Part shown: one piece after another, positions 1 through 8,183 of the stretch
How the letters are laid out: every line of letters begins with the position of its first letter
How positions within the stretch are numbered: the first letter of the stretch is position 1
Source of the DNA: Lentzea guizhouensis
Lineage (GTDB): Bacteria > Actinomycetota > Actinomycetes > Mycobacteriales > Pseudonocardiaceae
Direction: 5' to 3'
NCBI RefSeq assembly: GCF_001701025.1
Contig: NZ_CP016793.1
Coordinates: 9,796,001-9,860,000, forward strand
Length of the DNA stretch: 64,000 nucleotides
Translations under genes and position numbers: made by a program
Notes under the pieces: generated by a model
The model's input: only the letters and a program-made list of their open reading frames with translations
Told to the model about the DNA's origin: nothing
The model's database searches: none

Positions 1-1274
1 CACTCGTAGCCCAGGGTGCCGGGCTTGAAGGAGTAGCTGCCGGTCGTCATGGACGCGAGCGGGGTGTGACGCCACAGCCGCATCTTGCCGTACGCGGCGG
101 GCACGGCCAGCGAGTCGTCGCGGCGGCCGTTGACGGTGAAGATCTGGCCCAGCAGGGCGTTCTCCGGGTTCGCGCCGTTGGGCGAGCTGGTGAACCGCGG
201 GTCGCGCCAGGTGCCGGTCCACTCGGGACTCGGGTCGATCTTGGCGTTGGCCTTGGTCTCCTTGTAGGTCACCACGGTGCGGTGGTCCACCGGCGAGGAG
301 CCGAGGCTCGGTGCCCAGCGGTGCTTCCAGAAGACCTCGTTGCCGGTCATGAACGCCAGGTGCACGCCGGCGGCGCGGGCGTTCTCCACGGCGGTGCGCT
401 GTTCCCTGGACCAGTACTCGTCGTGGCCGACGGCCATGAACACCTTGTGGTTGAGGATCAGGTTGCCGCGCCGGGCGGTGTCGGCGTTGGTGGTGTAGCT
501 GACGTCGTAGCCGTTCTTCTCGAGCCACGTCAGCATCGGCACTTCGGCGTTGAAGATGAAGTTCTCGTCACCGGTGTTCGCGACCGGGCGGTTGTAGCTC
601 ACCGCGTAGGCCGAGCCGGCGTCGCCGGGGCCGGTGCCGTAGTAGAGGCTGTTGCCGCCGTAGCGGTTGTAGGCGTGCCAGGTGGCGTCCGAGGTCTGGA
701 AGAAGATCTTCGACTGGCTCGAGTCGTCGCGGATGACGAACGCGATCTCGTTCTCGCCACCGGTGTCGTTGCGGTGCAGCACGGCGTAGTACAGGCCGGA
801 CACGGTGTCAGCGGGCACGTCCCAGGTGAGCGAGACGGCCCAGTTGCCGCAGTCGACGAGCGCGGTCGCCGAGTCGGTGAGGCAGTTGACCGGCTGGTTC
901 TGCGGCGTGGTGCGGTTGAGCTGCTTGACCAGCCTGGCACCGGCGCCGCCGTAGTAGCCGAGCCGGAAGATGTCGAGCCGGTAGGACGACGCGTCGGTCT
1001 TGACCTTGAAGTGGACCTGGCCGCCGGGCGTCGAGCTGATGTCGGTCGTGTAGCCGACGATCGAGTCGTCGAGCGAGTTCAACGACCAGTTGGCGTTGCC
1101 GGCTTTGGTGTTCTCGCACGCGACCTTGTTCACCACCGGTGCGTCACACGGCGCCGCATGCGCGGCCGGAGCGAGTACCGCCGCCGGCACGACGACCGCG
1201 GCAGCGAGCACAGCCACGGCTGTCACTTTCGCACCCATTGATCTCAGGCGTCTCCTGGGATCGAACAAGGACAT
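1..1274 (-). CDS. Secreted protein of the N,N-dimethylformamidase beta-subunit C-terminal-like (DMFA2_C) group, partial
   Basis: The gene runs off the left edge; 424 N-terminal residues are visible. The first 40 residues form a signal peptide: a basic start (RRRLRS), a long Ala/Val core and AHA-A at the cleavage site. The mature part has a beta-rich region with the motif FRLGYYGGAGARLV (about residues 103-116), then GHDEYWS (283-289) and GNEVFWK (311-317). These are typical of the DMFA2_C-like domain found in many secreted actinobacterial proteins; the substrate is unknown. I chose the outer ATG because AGGAAGAGG lies about ten bases upstream and it keeps the basic n-region. An inner ATG at 1238 is possible. 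The gene is probably transcribed alone, because a terminator closes the gene upstream of it. Family call from memory, fairly sure; function unknown. Confidence 0.7.
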   Translation of the reverse strand, partial: MSLFDPRRRLRSMGAKVTAVAVLAAAVVVPAAVLAPAAHAAPCDAPVVNKVACENTKAGNANWSLNSLDDSIVGYTTDISSTPGGQVHFKVKTDASSYRLDIFRLGYYGGAGARLVKQLNRTTPQNQPVNCLTDSATALVDCGNWAVSLTWDVPADTVSGLYYAVLHRNDTGGENEIAFVIRDDSSQSKIFFQTSDATWHAYNRYGGNSLYYGTGPGDAGSAYAVSYNRPVANTGDENFIFNAEVPMLTWLEKNGYDVSYTTNADTARRGNLILNHKVFMAVGHDEYWSREQRTAVENARAAGVHLAFMTGNEVFWKHRWAPSLGSSPVDHRTVVTYKETKANAKIDPSPEWTGTWRDPRFTSSPNGANPENALLGQIFTVNGRRDDSLAVPAAYGKMRLWRHTPLASMTTGSYSFKPGTLGYE

Positions 1275-1419
1275 GGGCGTCTACCTCTTCCTGAACTACT
1301 GCCCCAGACGATGGTTTGGCACGAGCACCGCCGTCGCACCCCAGCCGGCTCTCCCACCAGCCTGAAGCGACTCTCCACAGTGAACTTCGGGCCGATCCTC
1401 GCCTTCGTTACAACGAAAA

Positions 1420-1460
1420 CCGCTGAGCGGCCTAATACTTCCGATTAGGCCGATCAGCGG
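1420..1460 (-). terminator. Rho-independent-type hairpin after the DUF11 gene
   Basis: Two 17-base arms, 1420-1436 and 1444-1460, pair with one mismatch around a 7-base loop. On the minus strand the hairpin follows the stop of the secreted DUF11 gene by 39 bases and is followed by GTTTTCG, a short T-run. The rest of the gap to the next gene holds only that gene's ribosome-binding site. Confidence 0.7.
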
Positions 1461-1499
1461 AATCACTTGTGTCACAACGCCTTGACGGAAAGCGATCAA

Positions 1500-2357
1500 T
1501 CACCGGCAGCTGACGAGAACCAGGCTGACGACTGTGCACTGTGTACTCGCGGCGTCATTGCCCGTGTTCGGGTCGACCGGGTCCGAACCAGTGCGTGCGG
1601 CCCGGAACCGGTGGTCCAGTCCGATGTTCAGCAACCGCACCGGAACCGTGAAGGCGAGCTTCGCGCTCGCTCCCGGCGCGAGGTGCGGCACCGGACAGGT
1701 CACCGTGTTGCCACTCGCGGTGCACGTGCCGTTTGCCGCCGAGACGCCCTGCGGCAGGGTCGTGGTCACCACGCCGCCGAGCAACGCGTTGGGGCCGTGG
1801 TTGGTCACGTCGACGGTGAAGTCGATGCGGGACACCAGGAGCCCGAGCCGCGGCGTACCGGTGATCTTGGCGACCTGGAGGTCGGCCTCGGTGTGGACGG
1901 TCAGCTGTGGACCGTCCACCGGGAACGTCGCGTAGTTGGTGCCGAACAGCTGCGCCTGCAGCGTGCCGGTTCCGCCGACCGCGTCCTGCTTGACCGCGAG
2001 GGTGAACGTGACGGTGGCGGACTGGAAGCCGCCGAGCGCCTCGGCCAGCGCGGCCCGGTAGCCGGTCGGGCCGCTGGGGCCGGTCAGCGTCGTGCAGCCG
2101 GCCGCACCGGTGCAGCCGACCAGGGTCGTGTACTCCGCGATGGCCCGCGGGGCGCTGAACAACCTGGCGGTGGGCTGCAGGATCGTGAACCCGTTGATGT
2201 TGGTGAGCTTCACCGTGACCGTGAACTGCTCGCCCGGCCGCACCACGGCCGCGCTCGAGGTCAGTTCCACCTCGGGCGGGGCGGCGACGGCCGGCGCCGC
2301 CACAGCGGCGCCGAGCAGTCCGGCGATCGTCGCGATCGCCAGTGTTCGCCGAAACAT
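1500..2357 (-). CDS. Secreted DUF11-repeat protein
   Basis: A 285-residue exported protein. Residues 1-25 are a signal peptide (FRR start, Ala-rich core, AVAA-P cleavage). The mature part looks all-beta: an N-terminal sandwich (about 28-150) and a second domain (about 158-265) with VDVTNHGPN and TLPQGVS, which fits the DUF11 immunoglobulin-like fold of bacterial surface proteins. Four cysteines in the mature N-terminal and C-terminal parts could form disulphides. The start is set by GGAGGAG seven bases upstream of this ATG; an in-frame GTG/ATG 39 bases further out lacks such a site. No anchor is seen, so it is probably released. The next gene upstream on this strand is the sugar transferase, about 85 bases away, but co-transcription is not shown. 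Role unknown. Confidence 0.75.
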   Translation of the reverse strand: MFRRTLAIATIAGLLGAAVAAPAVAAPPEVELTSSAAVVRPGEQFTVTVKLTNINGFTILQPTARLFSAPRAIAEYTTLVGCTGAAGCTTLTGPSGPTGYRAALAEALGGFQSATVTFTLAVKQDAVGGTGTLQAQLFGTNYATFPVDGPQLTVHTEADLQVAKITGTPRLGLLVSRIDFTVDVTNHGPNALLGGVVTTTLPQGVSAANGTCTASGNTVTCPVPHLAPGASAKLAFTVPVRLLNIGLDHRFRAARTGSDPVDPNTGNDAASTQCTVVSLVLVSCR

Positions 2358-2442
2358 TGTTCTCCTCCGGCTCGTCGTTGATCCAGACTGATCCACTCCC
2401 CTCCCCCTGGAGGCCTTGGCAAATCAGGTGAAACCGGTCGAG

Positions 2443-3945
<1,503 letters not shown>

Positions 3946-4199
3946 CGTTGTGATCTCCCCGCTCAGCGGTGATTCCGGACGTGTGCGGACGCAGGTCACC
4001 CCGAGGACCTTTGACACTCCGGACACACCGGGCCGCCCCTCCCACAAGGCAGACCGTCGAACCCGGAGCTTGCAACCGTCATTCGCCAGCCCCGGCGTTC
4101 GCGTTACAGGCTGCGGAAAAATTTCTCCTCAAAGCCCGAATGGCGGACGTGACGTGCGTCTCACCGGCTGGAAACCGAGTAGCCACAAGACGATTGCTC

Positions 4200-4223
4200 A
4201 TGTCCACAAGGGACATAAATGTC
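4200..4223. promoter_or_regulatory. Overlapping ATGTCC inverted repeats in a 373-base gap
   Basis: The non-coding stretch 3946-4318 separates the sugar transferase from the S4 gene. Within it, ATGTCC (4200-4205), GGACAT (4211-4216) and ATGTC (4219-4223) form two overlapping inverted repeats, with spacers of 5 and 2 bases. This could be a repressor or activator site for the sugar transferase, whose start lies about 255 bases downstream on the minus strand. I see no gene in the gap. Regulator unknown. Confidence 0.3.
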
Positions 4224-4249
4224 GTGTATGGCTCGGCTTGATGGTCGAG

Positions 4250-4283
4250 AACAGGTCTTCAGGCCCTAGCGCTTCGACCTGTT
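4250..4283 (-). terminator. Possible terminator after the S4-domain gene
   Basis: The arms AACAGGTC (4250-4257) and GACCTGTT (4276-4283) pair perfectly around an 18-base loop. The hairpin lies 36 bases past the S4 gene stop on the minus strand. There is no T-run, so it is a weak call. Confidence 0.35.
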
Positions 4284-4318
4284 TTGAGCGTTGCTTTACC
4301 GCCGAACGGAGCAATCAG

Positions 4319-4534
4319 CTACGACCGAACGGAAATGCGCACCTCATCGGTTCCGACCACCACGACGTCGCCCGCTCGCAACTGCGCCCCCCTGCGCAGC
4401 TCCACAGCACCGTTGACGTGCACCTCCCCGTCCTCGATGAGCTCCTTGGCGTGCCCGCCGTCGTCCGCGAGCTGAGCCAGCTTGAGGAACTGCCCTAGCC
4501 TGATCGGCTCTTCCGAGATCTCCACCGTGCGCAT
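4319..4534 (-). CDS. Small S4-domain RNA-binding protein
   Basis: A 71-residue protein that is almost entirely one S4 fold. The pattern IRLGQFLKLAQL, then GGHAKELIEDGEVHVNGA, then a C-terminal strand with GDVVVV is that of single-domain S4 proteins such as YbcJ/RlbA, which bind structured RNA, often at ribosomes. The reading frame extends upstream, but family members start near this Met. ATGs at 4543 and 4546 are also possible and no strong ribosome-binding site decides. It is divergent from the DUF2306 gene with about 90 bases between them. Family confident, target RNA unknown. Confidence 0.75.
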   Translation of the reverse strand: MRTVEISEEPIRLGQFLKLAQLADDGGHAKELIEDGEVHVNGAVELRRGAQLRAGDVVVVGTDEVRISVRS

Positions 4535-4625
4535 GAGCCGCATCATCCCAGCAGGGCGGTCCCCACTGCTCGCTCGGGGGCGCGCACCAGTGCAAACGAG
4601 TGATGTCGTTGACACGCTCCGATGC

Positions 4626-5309
4626 ATGAAAAATTCGTTTGGGCACACCGCCTGGTTGGCGGTGTCGGGATTCGTGGTCATGGGCATCACGGCGTTCGCC
4701 GCGAGCGCCTACGTCACCCTGGACATGAGCCAGGCCCGTCCGGAGGTTCACGGACCGGCCCATTACGGGCTCCTGGTCGCGCACATATTCACCGGAACGG
4801 TGGCAGTGGTCGCCGGCGTGTCGCAGTTCTGGCCGGGGCTGCGGTCGAGACACCCGCGGGTGCACCGGGTGATGGGCCGCGTCTACTTCGCCGCGGTGCT
4901 CCCGTCGGCACTGCTCGGCATCGTCTGCGCGCAGCTGTCGTTCTACGGGCTGGCGACGTCGGGGCCGTTGACGGTGCTGTCCGTGCTGTGGTTCGCCAGC
5001 GCGGCCCAGGGCCTGCGAACGGCACGGCGGCGCCGGTTCGGCGCTCACCGCATCTGGATGATCCGCGGGTTCGCGCTGACCAGCGCCGCCGTGACGGGCA
5101 GGCTGTGGGGGCTGCTGCTCGGCGGCCTGCTGCCGGACGCAGACGGGCTGCTGGTCTTCACCACCGCGAACTGGCTGTCGTTCGTGGTGAACCTGCTGGT
5201 CGCCGAGTGGTGGATCCAGTCGAGGGGCTACACCCGCGCCTTGCCCTCCGAGGCGCTCAAACCGAGCATCTCGAGCAGGTCGGCGCAGTCCAGCGCGTCG
5301 GTCGCGTGA
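4626..5309 (+). CDS. DUF2306 integral membrane protein
   Basis: A 227-residue protein with about six to seven hydrophobic helices and few polar loops. It matches the DUF2306 family by its layout and by the RHPRVHRVMGRVYF and GAHRIWMIRGFALT motifs; the conserved histidines could bind a cofactor, but function is unknown. The start is the ATG before KNSFGH, which begins the first helix; no good ribosome-binding site is present. The last 82 bases overlap the oppositely oriented 66-residue gene, so the two transcripts are antisense at their ends. The residues after the last helix (ALPSEALKPS...) are low in conserved features and probably form a disordered tail. Confidence 0.8.
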   Translation: MKNSFGHTAWLAVSGFVVMGITAFAASAYVTLDMSQARPEVHGPAHYGLLVAHIFTGTVAVVAGVSQFWPGLRSRHPRVHRVMGRVYFAAVLPSALLGIVCAQLSFYGLATSGPLTVLSVLWFASAAQGLRTARRRRFGAHRIWMIRGFALTSAAVTGRLWGLLLGGLLPDADGLLVFTTANWLSFVVNLLVAEWWIQSRGYTRALPSEALKPSISSRSAQSSASVA

Positions 5310-5428
5310 CACGCCACGGTGCGCGCGGCCTTGCTGTTCTGGATCGTGCTGTGCTCCTTCTCGAGAGCCTTGGCCTCGGCAAAGGTGCCGGTGTCAGGCT
5401 CAGCCAAAGGGGTACGCGCCCAAGTCAT
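5228..5428 (-). CDS. Conserved small actinobacterial protein, function unknown
   Basis: A 66-residue soluble protein. The C-terminal half reads ARTVACHATDALDCADLLEMLGL. From memory, a cluster of this kind (repeated A/D residues with DCADLL-MLGL) recurs in small hypothetical proteins of Streptomyces and relatives, so I regard it as a real gene. The N-terminal half is charged and helical (FAEAKALEKEHSTIQN). It has two cysteines but no obvious metal motif. Its 3' end overlaps the DUF2306 gene tail-to-tail by 82 bases. GCAGG about ten bases upstream is a weak ribosome-binding site. I cannot assign a role. Confidence 0.6.
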   Translation of the reverse strand: MTWARTPLAEPDTGTFAEAKALEKEHSTIQNSKAARTVACHATDALDCADLLEMLGLSASEGKARV

Positions 5429-5519
5429 GTCGTGCCTGCTTCCGCATCGGGGGATGTGGTCATCATGACAACGGGATCACCGAAACACCAGAACTAGTGC
5501 TTTCCGTAATCAACCACCC

Positions 5520-5563
5520 ACGGAGCGTGCAAAGCGAGAAACCGCTTTCTCCGTTCGCTTTTT
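5520..5563. terminator. Bidirectional terminator hairpin
   Basis: ACGGAG (5520-5525) pairs with CTCCGT (5549-5554), and AAAGCG (5531-5536) with CGCTTT (5543-5548), leaving a 5-base bulge. On the plus strand TCGCTTTTT follows at once, a good T-run. It sits between the DUF2306/small-gene pair and the 3' end of the SLATT-like gene on the minus strand, so it can end both transcripts. Confidence 0.65.
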
Positions 5564-5578
5564 GATCATTTTCTCCAA

Positions 5579-5995
5579 TCAGCGGCCGTACCTCAGCACG
5601 GACTCCACTTCGGTCACGAATGCAACCAGGCGTTCGTCGTCGACGTCCTCCGGCGTGGGGCCGTCCACCGCGAGTCGTTGCAGCGCAACGGAAGTGGTGG
5701 CGTTCTCCCGGGCCAGCCTGCGGAAGCCGAACGTCGCCTCGAACGCGGAGACCGCAGTCGCCAGTGCCGCAAGGGTTGTGGCCGCGAAGCCCCACATCGC
5801 GCGGCGCGGTCCGTCCGCCATTCCCACGGCTGCCGCTGCCGCCGCCGCGATGAAGAGCGCGGCCGCGACCGCCACCGTCCACGTGCGAGCGGCCGCGTAC
5901 CGCTTGCGGCCGCGTTCGAAGTGGTCGAGCCGGTCGGAGAAGCGGTGCCGCAGGTACGCCTCGACGAACTGGGCCTGCCGCTGCTTGTCGGTCAT
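5579..5995 (-). CDS. SLATT/DUF4231-like two-helix membrane protein
   Basis: A 138-residue protein: an amphipathic N-terminal helix (about 5-35, rich in Arg), two adjacent membrane helices (39-60 and 66-84) joined by a short loop, and a long C-terminal helix ending in VAFVTEVESVL. This layout is that of SLATT proteins, predicted pore-forming membrane effectors of nucleotide-signalling conflict systems. Its ATG overlaps the stop of the upstream SLOG-SLATT gene by four bases (ATGA), so translation is almost certainly coupled and the products probably act together. The family call is by architecture, moderately sure. Whether it kills, signals or just transports is not known. Confidence 0.6.
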   Translation of the reverse strand: MTDKQRQAQFVEAYLRHRFSDRLDHFERGRKRYAAARTWTVAVAAALFIAAAAAAAVGMADGPRRAMWGFAATTLAALATAVSAFEATFGFRRLARENATTSVALQRLAVDGPTPEDVDDERLVAFVTEVESVLRYGR

Positions 5996-7206
5996 GTCCG
6001 CACCACCTCGAGCTTGCGGTCGCTGACCGCGGCTTCCAGGTCGGCCACCCGGTCCTGGCGCGCCTCCTCCGACTCGGGAGCCGGCGCCGCGAGGTGGGCG
6101 AAGTACAAGGCCCGCAACCGTTCCGCGCGAGCGCGGGCGGTCAGGTACTTGTCGAGCGACTCCCGCTTGCGCGCCACGATCGTGATCGCCGCGGCGAACG
6201 CGCCGCCGGCCACCACCAGCACGCCGGGCCACGGCGTCTCGTTCAGCCACGTCTGCAGCGCGCCGAACACCGTCGTGGTGAGCCCGCCCGCGATGGCGAG
6301 GACGGCGAGCAGCCGGTAGCGGTTCTGCTCGACCTCCGCCTCGGCGTCGAGCTCGTGGAACACCGGTGCCACGACCTGGTTCGCGTCGTGGATCGCGTCG
6401 GCGAGCAAAGGGTAGGCGACGACGAAACCGGGGTCGACGAGCGGACGCGGTTCCGGTGCCCGGTAGCGGACCTTCGGCCAGATCTTCGGCGGCTTGACGG
6501 GCTTCTCCTTGCCCAGCAACCGTTCCAGTGCGGTGACGACCTTGCCCGGTCCTTCGTCGGCGTGGACGACGAACACCCGGCCGCTGCGCACCAGCACGGC
6601 CAGGTCGCCGGTCAGGTCACCGGTCGCGATCCGGTCGGCGAGCCCGCCGGTGCCCGCGATGACGAGCAGCGGGTGGTTCCCGCTCAGGTGGTCGACGACC
6701 TCCTTCTCGCTCTCGCCTCCGATGACGAGCGCAATGGTGGCCTTCTTGCCGCGGATGGCGTCGACCGCGCGGAACAGCACCGGTGTCGCGTCCGTCCACT
6801 CCGAACCGGGGACGACGACGGCCACGCTGTGGTTGGGTTCCAGCGCGATCTGACCGCCGGTGGAGGTTTCGGTGAGGTCGTGCACCTTGCTGGAGGGCGC
6901 CACGCCGACCACGACGGGCCAGCGCCCCTCGCAGGCCTGCAACGCCATCCCCAACAGGTGGACGACGCCCCGGTCGGTGCCTTCGGTGACGAACACGGCG
7001 CCGTTGCGCGCCGCGGTCACCACGACGGATCTGAGCACCGGCAACAACTTCGCGGCGAGATCGGTCTCGATGTCTTCTGTGGAGCCGAACACGGAGATCA
7101 CCGCGCGGCCTCGGGGCAGACCGAGGGAGCGGGGCCGGATGTCGGCGTCCGGCTGGGACAGCCGTTTGACTGTCGGGCCGCCTGCATTGGGCATGCCGCG
7201 CACCAT
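5992..7206 (-). CDS. SLOG-domain protein fused to a SLATT-like membrane module
   Basis: A 404-residue protein in two parts. Residues 33-220 form an alpha/beta Rossmannoid region: strand-Gly turn VISVFGSTED (36-45), VFVTEGTDRGV (71-81), then VVVGVAP, VAVVVPG, ALVIGGES and LVIAGTGGLAD. This resembles the LSDAT/TRPM-like branch of SLOG domains, which are thought to sense nucleotide ligands. A proline-rich linker (236-255) leads to a helix, two membrane segments (299-318, 328-345) and a basic coiled tail (347-400), like SLATT/DUF4231. The natural reading is a ligand sensor wired to a membrane effector, with a second SLATT protein encoded directly behind it. ATG 7194 is an equally good start; neither has a clear ribosome-binding site. 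No nucleotide cyclase lies nearby, so the signal is unknown. Confidence 0.6.
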   Translation of the reverse strand: MVRGMPNAGGPTVKRLSQPDADIRPRSLGLPRGRAVISVFGSTEDIETDLAAKLLPVLRSVVVTAARNGAVFVTEGTDRGVVHLLGMALQACEGRWPVVVGVAPSSKVHDLTETSTGGQIALEPNHSVAVVVPGSEWTDATPVLFRAVDAIRGKKATIALVIGGESEKEVVDHLSGNHPLLVIAGTGGLADRIATGDLTGDLAVLVRSGRVFVVHADEGPGKVVTALERLLGKEKPVKPPKIWPKVRYRAPEPRPLVDPGFVVAYPLLADAIHDANQVVAPVFHELDAEAEVEQNRYRLLAVLAIAGGLTTTVFGALQTWLNETPWPGVLVVAGGAFAAAITIVARKRESLDKYLTARARAERLRALYFAHLAAPAPESEEARQDRVADLEAAVSDRKLEVVRT

Positions 7207-7308
7207 AACGCCGTGATCGACCGCAGACCAGGGCCGTTCAGACGTCGCCGCACACCCGTGACCGCGCGCGGACGTGGCCGGTCGGACGCGCCGGTCGGAC
7301 GTGGCCGG

Positions 7309-7431
7309 TCAGACGTCCTCGTCCAGCGGGACCTCGCGGTCCTCGTCGAGCGCCGGGATCTCGGCGGGCTCCAGCGGTGCCACTTCCTGTTGCTGCTCGA
7401 CGGCGTCGGCCTCAGGCAGTTCGGGGTTCAT
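7309..7431 (-). CDS. 40-residue acidic protein translationally coupled to the HAD gene
   Basis: A short open frame of 40 codons plus stop: MNPELPEADAVEQQQEVAPL, then a second acidic Pro/Glu/Asp half ending PLDEDV. It has no cysteine, no membrane segment and a strong negative charge, so it is probably disordered. The PEADAxEQ pattern recurs, to my memory, in tiny hypothetical proteins of other actinobacteria, which supports coding. Its ATG overlaps the HAD hydrolase stop by four bases (ATGA), so it is made by translational coupling. Length alone would make most gene finders miss it. Function unknown. Confidence 0.6.
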   Translation of the reverse strand: MNPELPEADAVEQQQEVAPLEPAEIPALDEDREVPLDEDV

Positions 7432-8147
7432 GCGGTGCGGGTTCCCCGCCGCCCGCCGGACCACACGTGCTCCCGCACCGCGGCGAGATCGCGCAGGTCG
7501 TCGAGCACGACGGTGGCACCGGCGTCGGAGAGCTGCTGCGCGGTGCTGCGCCCGGTGGCCACCGCGACCAGCCGCACGCCCGCCACGAGGGCCGCGCGCA
7601 CGTCGTGCGGGGTGTCGCCGATCAGCACGACCTCGTCGTCGGCGAACCGGCGGACGTGCCGGGCCCGCTCACGGGCGACCGCGACCAGCTCGGCGCGGTC
7701 GGCGTGGTCGTCGCCGTAGGCGCTCACGTCCCAGTCGACCAGGTGCGCGAGCCCGAACTCCTCCAGCTTGACCCGCGCGACGCTGCCGAGGTTGGCCGTC
7801 AGCACGCCCTGGTGCACCCGCGGGTCCGCGGCGAAGGCCTCCAAGCCCTCCCTGGCGCCCGGCAGCACCTCGCCGTGCCCGGCGAGCTCCCCGCGCCTCC
7901 GCTCGAAGCTCGCGGCCAGCGCGGTCGCGAGCACCGCGGAGGTCTCCGGCGTGTGCTCCACGCCCTGCTGGGACAGCACCTCGGCGATGATGTCCAGCTC
8001 GGTGCGTCCGCCCAGGTCGACGGCACCGGCGAGGTCGCGCCCGAACGCCTGCAGGAACGCGTCGCGGTACATCAGCGCGCCGAACCCGCGCGCCGAGATC
8101 AGCGTGCCGTCGATGTCCCACAGCACCAGCACGTCGGGACCCGTCAC
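7428..8147 (-). CDS. HAD-superfamily phosphatase (phosphoglycolate phosphatase-like)
   Basis: A 239-residue soluble hydrolase. Motif I DIDGTL (11-16) holds the nucleophile and acid/base aspartates. Motif II is VLTANL, a Lys follows in ARVKLEEFGL, and motif IV is LIGDTPHDVRAAL. The helical cap inserted after motif I fits subclass I enzymes such as phosphoglycolate or beta-phosphoglucomutase-like phosphatases; the exact substrate cannot be read. It starts at GTG with GGAGG four bases upstream. The 40-residue acidic protein follows with a four-base overlap. Divergent from the zinc-ribbon SDR gene, with only 36 bases for both promoters. Confidence 0.88.
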   Translation of the reverse strand: MTGPDVLVLWDIDGTLISARGFGALMYRDAFLQAFGRDLAGAVDLGGRTELDIIAEVLSQQGVEHTPETSAVLATALAASFERRRGELAGHGEVLPGAREGLEAFAADPRVHQGVLTANLGSVARVKLEEFGLAHLVDWDVSAYGDDHADRAELVAVARERARHVRRFADDEVVLIGDTPHDVRAALVAGVRLVAVATGRSTAQQLSDAGATVVLDDLRDLAAVREHVWSGGRRGTRTA

Positions 8148-8169
8148 CGGACCTCCACCCCTCGACCCG

Positions 8170-8175
8170 TAAAAT
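8170..8175 (+). promoter_or_regulatory. TAAAAT -10 box, leaderless start of the SDR gene
   Basis: TAAAAT stands eight bases before the ATG and there is no ribosome-binding site. In actinobacteria a TANNNT box at this distance marks genes transcribed from, or next to, the start codon. The box stands out against the GC-rich surroundings. Confidence 0.5.
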
Positions 8176-8183
8176 GCCTGATC

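Noticed and set aside
1296..1499. A 67-codon frame between the two first genes
   Set aside because: It runs through the terminator hairpin and the upstream gene's ribosome-binding site, with no start signal or recognisable sequence.
3946..4318. Riboswitch such as a c-di-AMP (ydaO) element before the sugar transferase
   Set aside because: I could not match its conserved core in the leader; only short inverted repeats are seen.
7377..8183. N-terminal extension of the zinc-ribbon SDR by about 270 codons
   Set aside because: The stretch is antisense to the HAD gene and has no fold; the TAAAAT box and the true start lie at 8170-8184.
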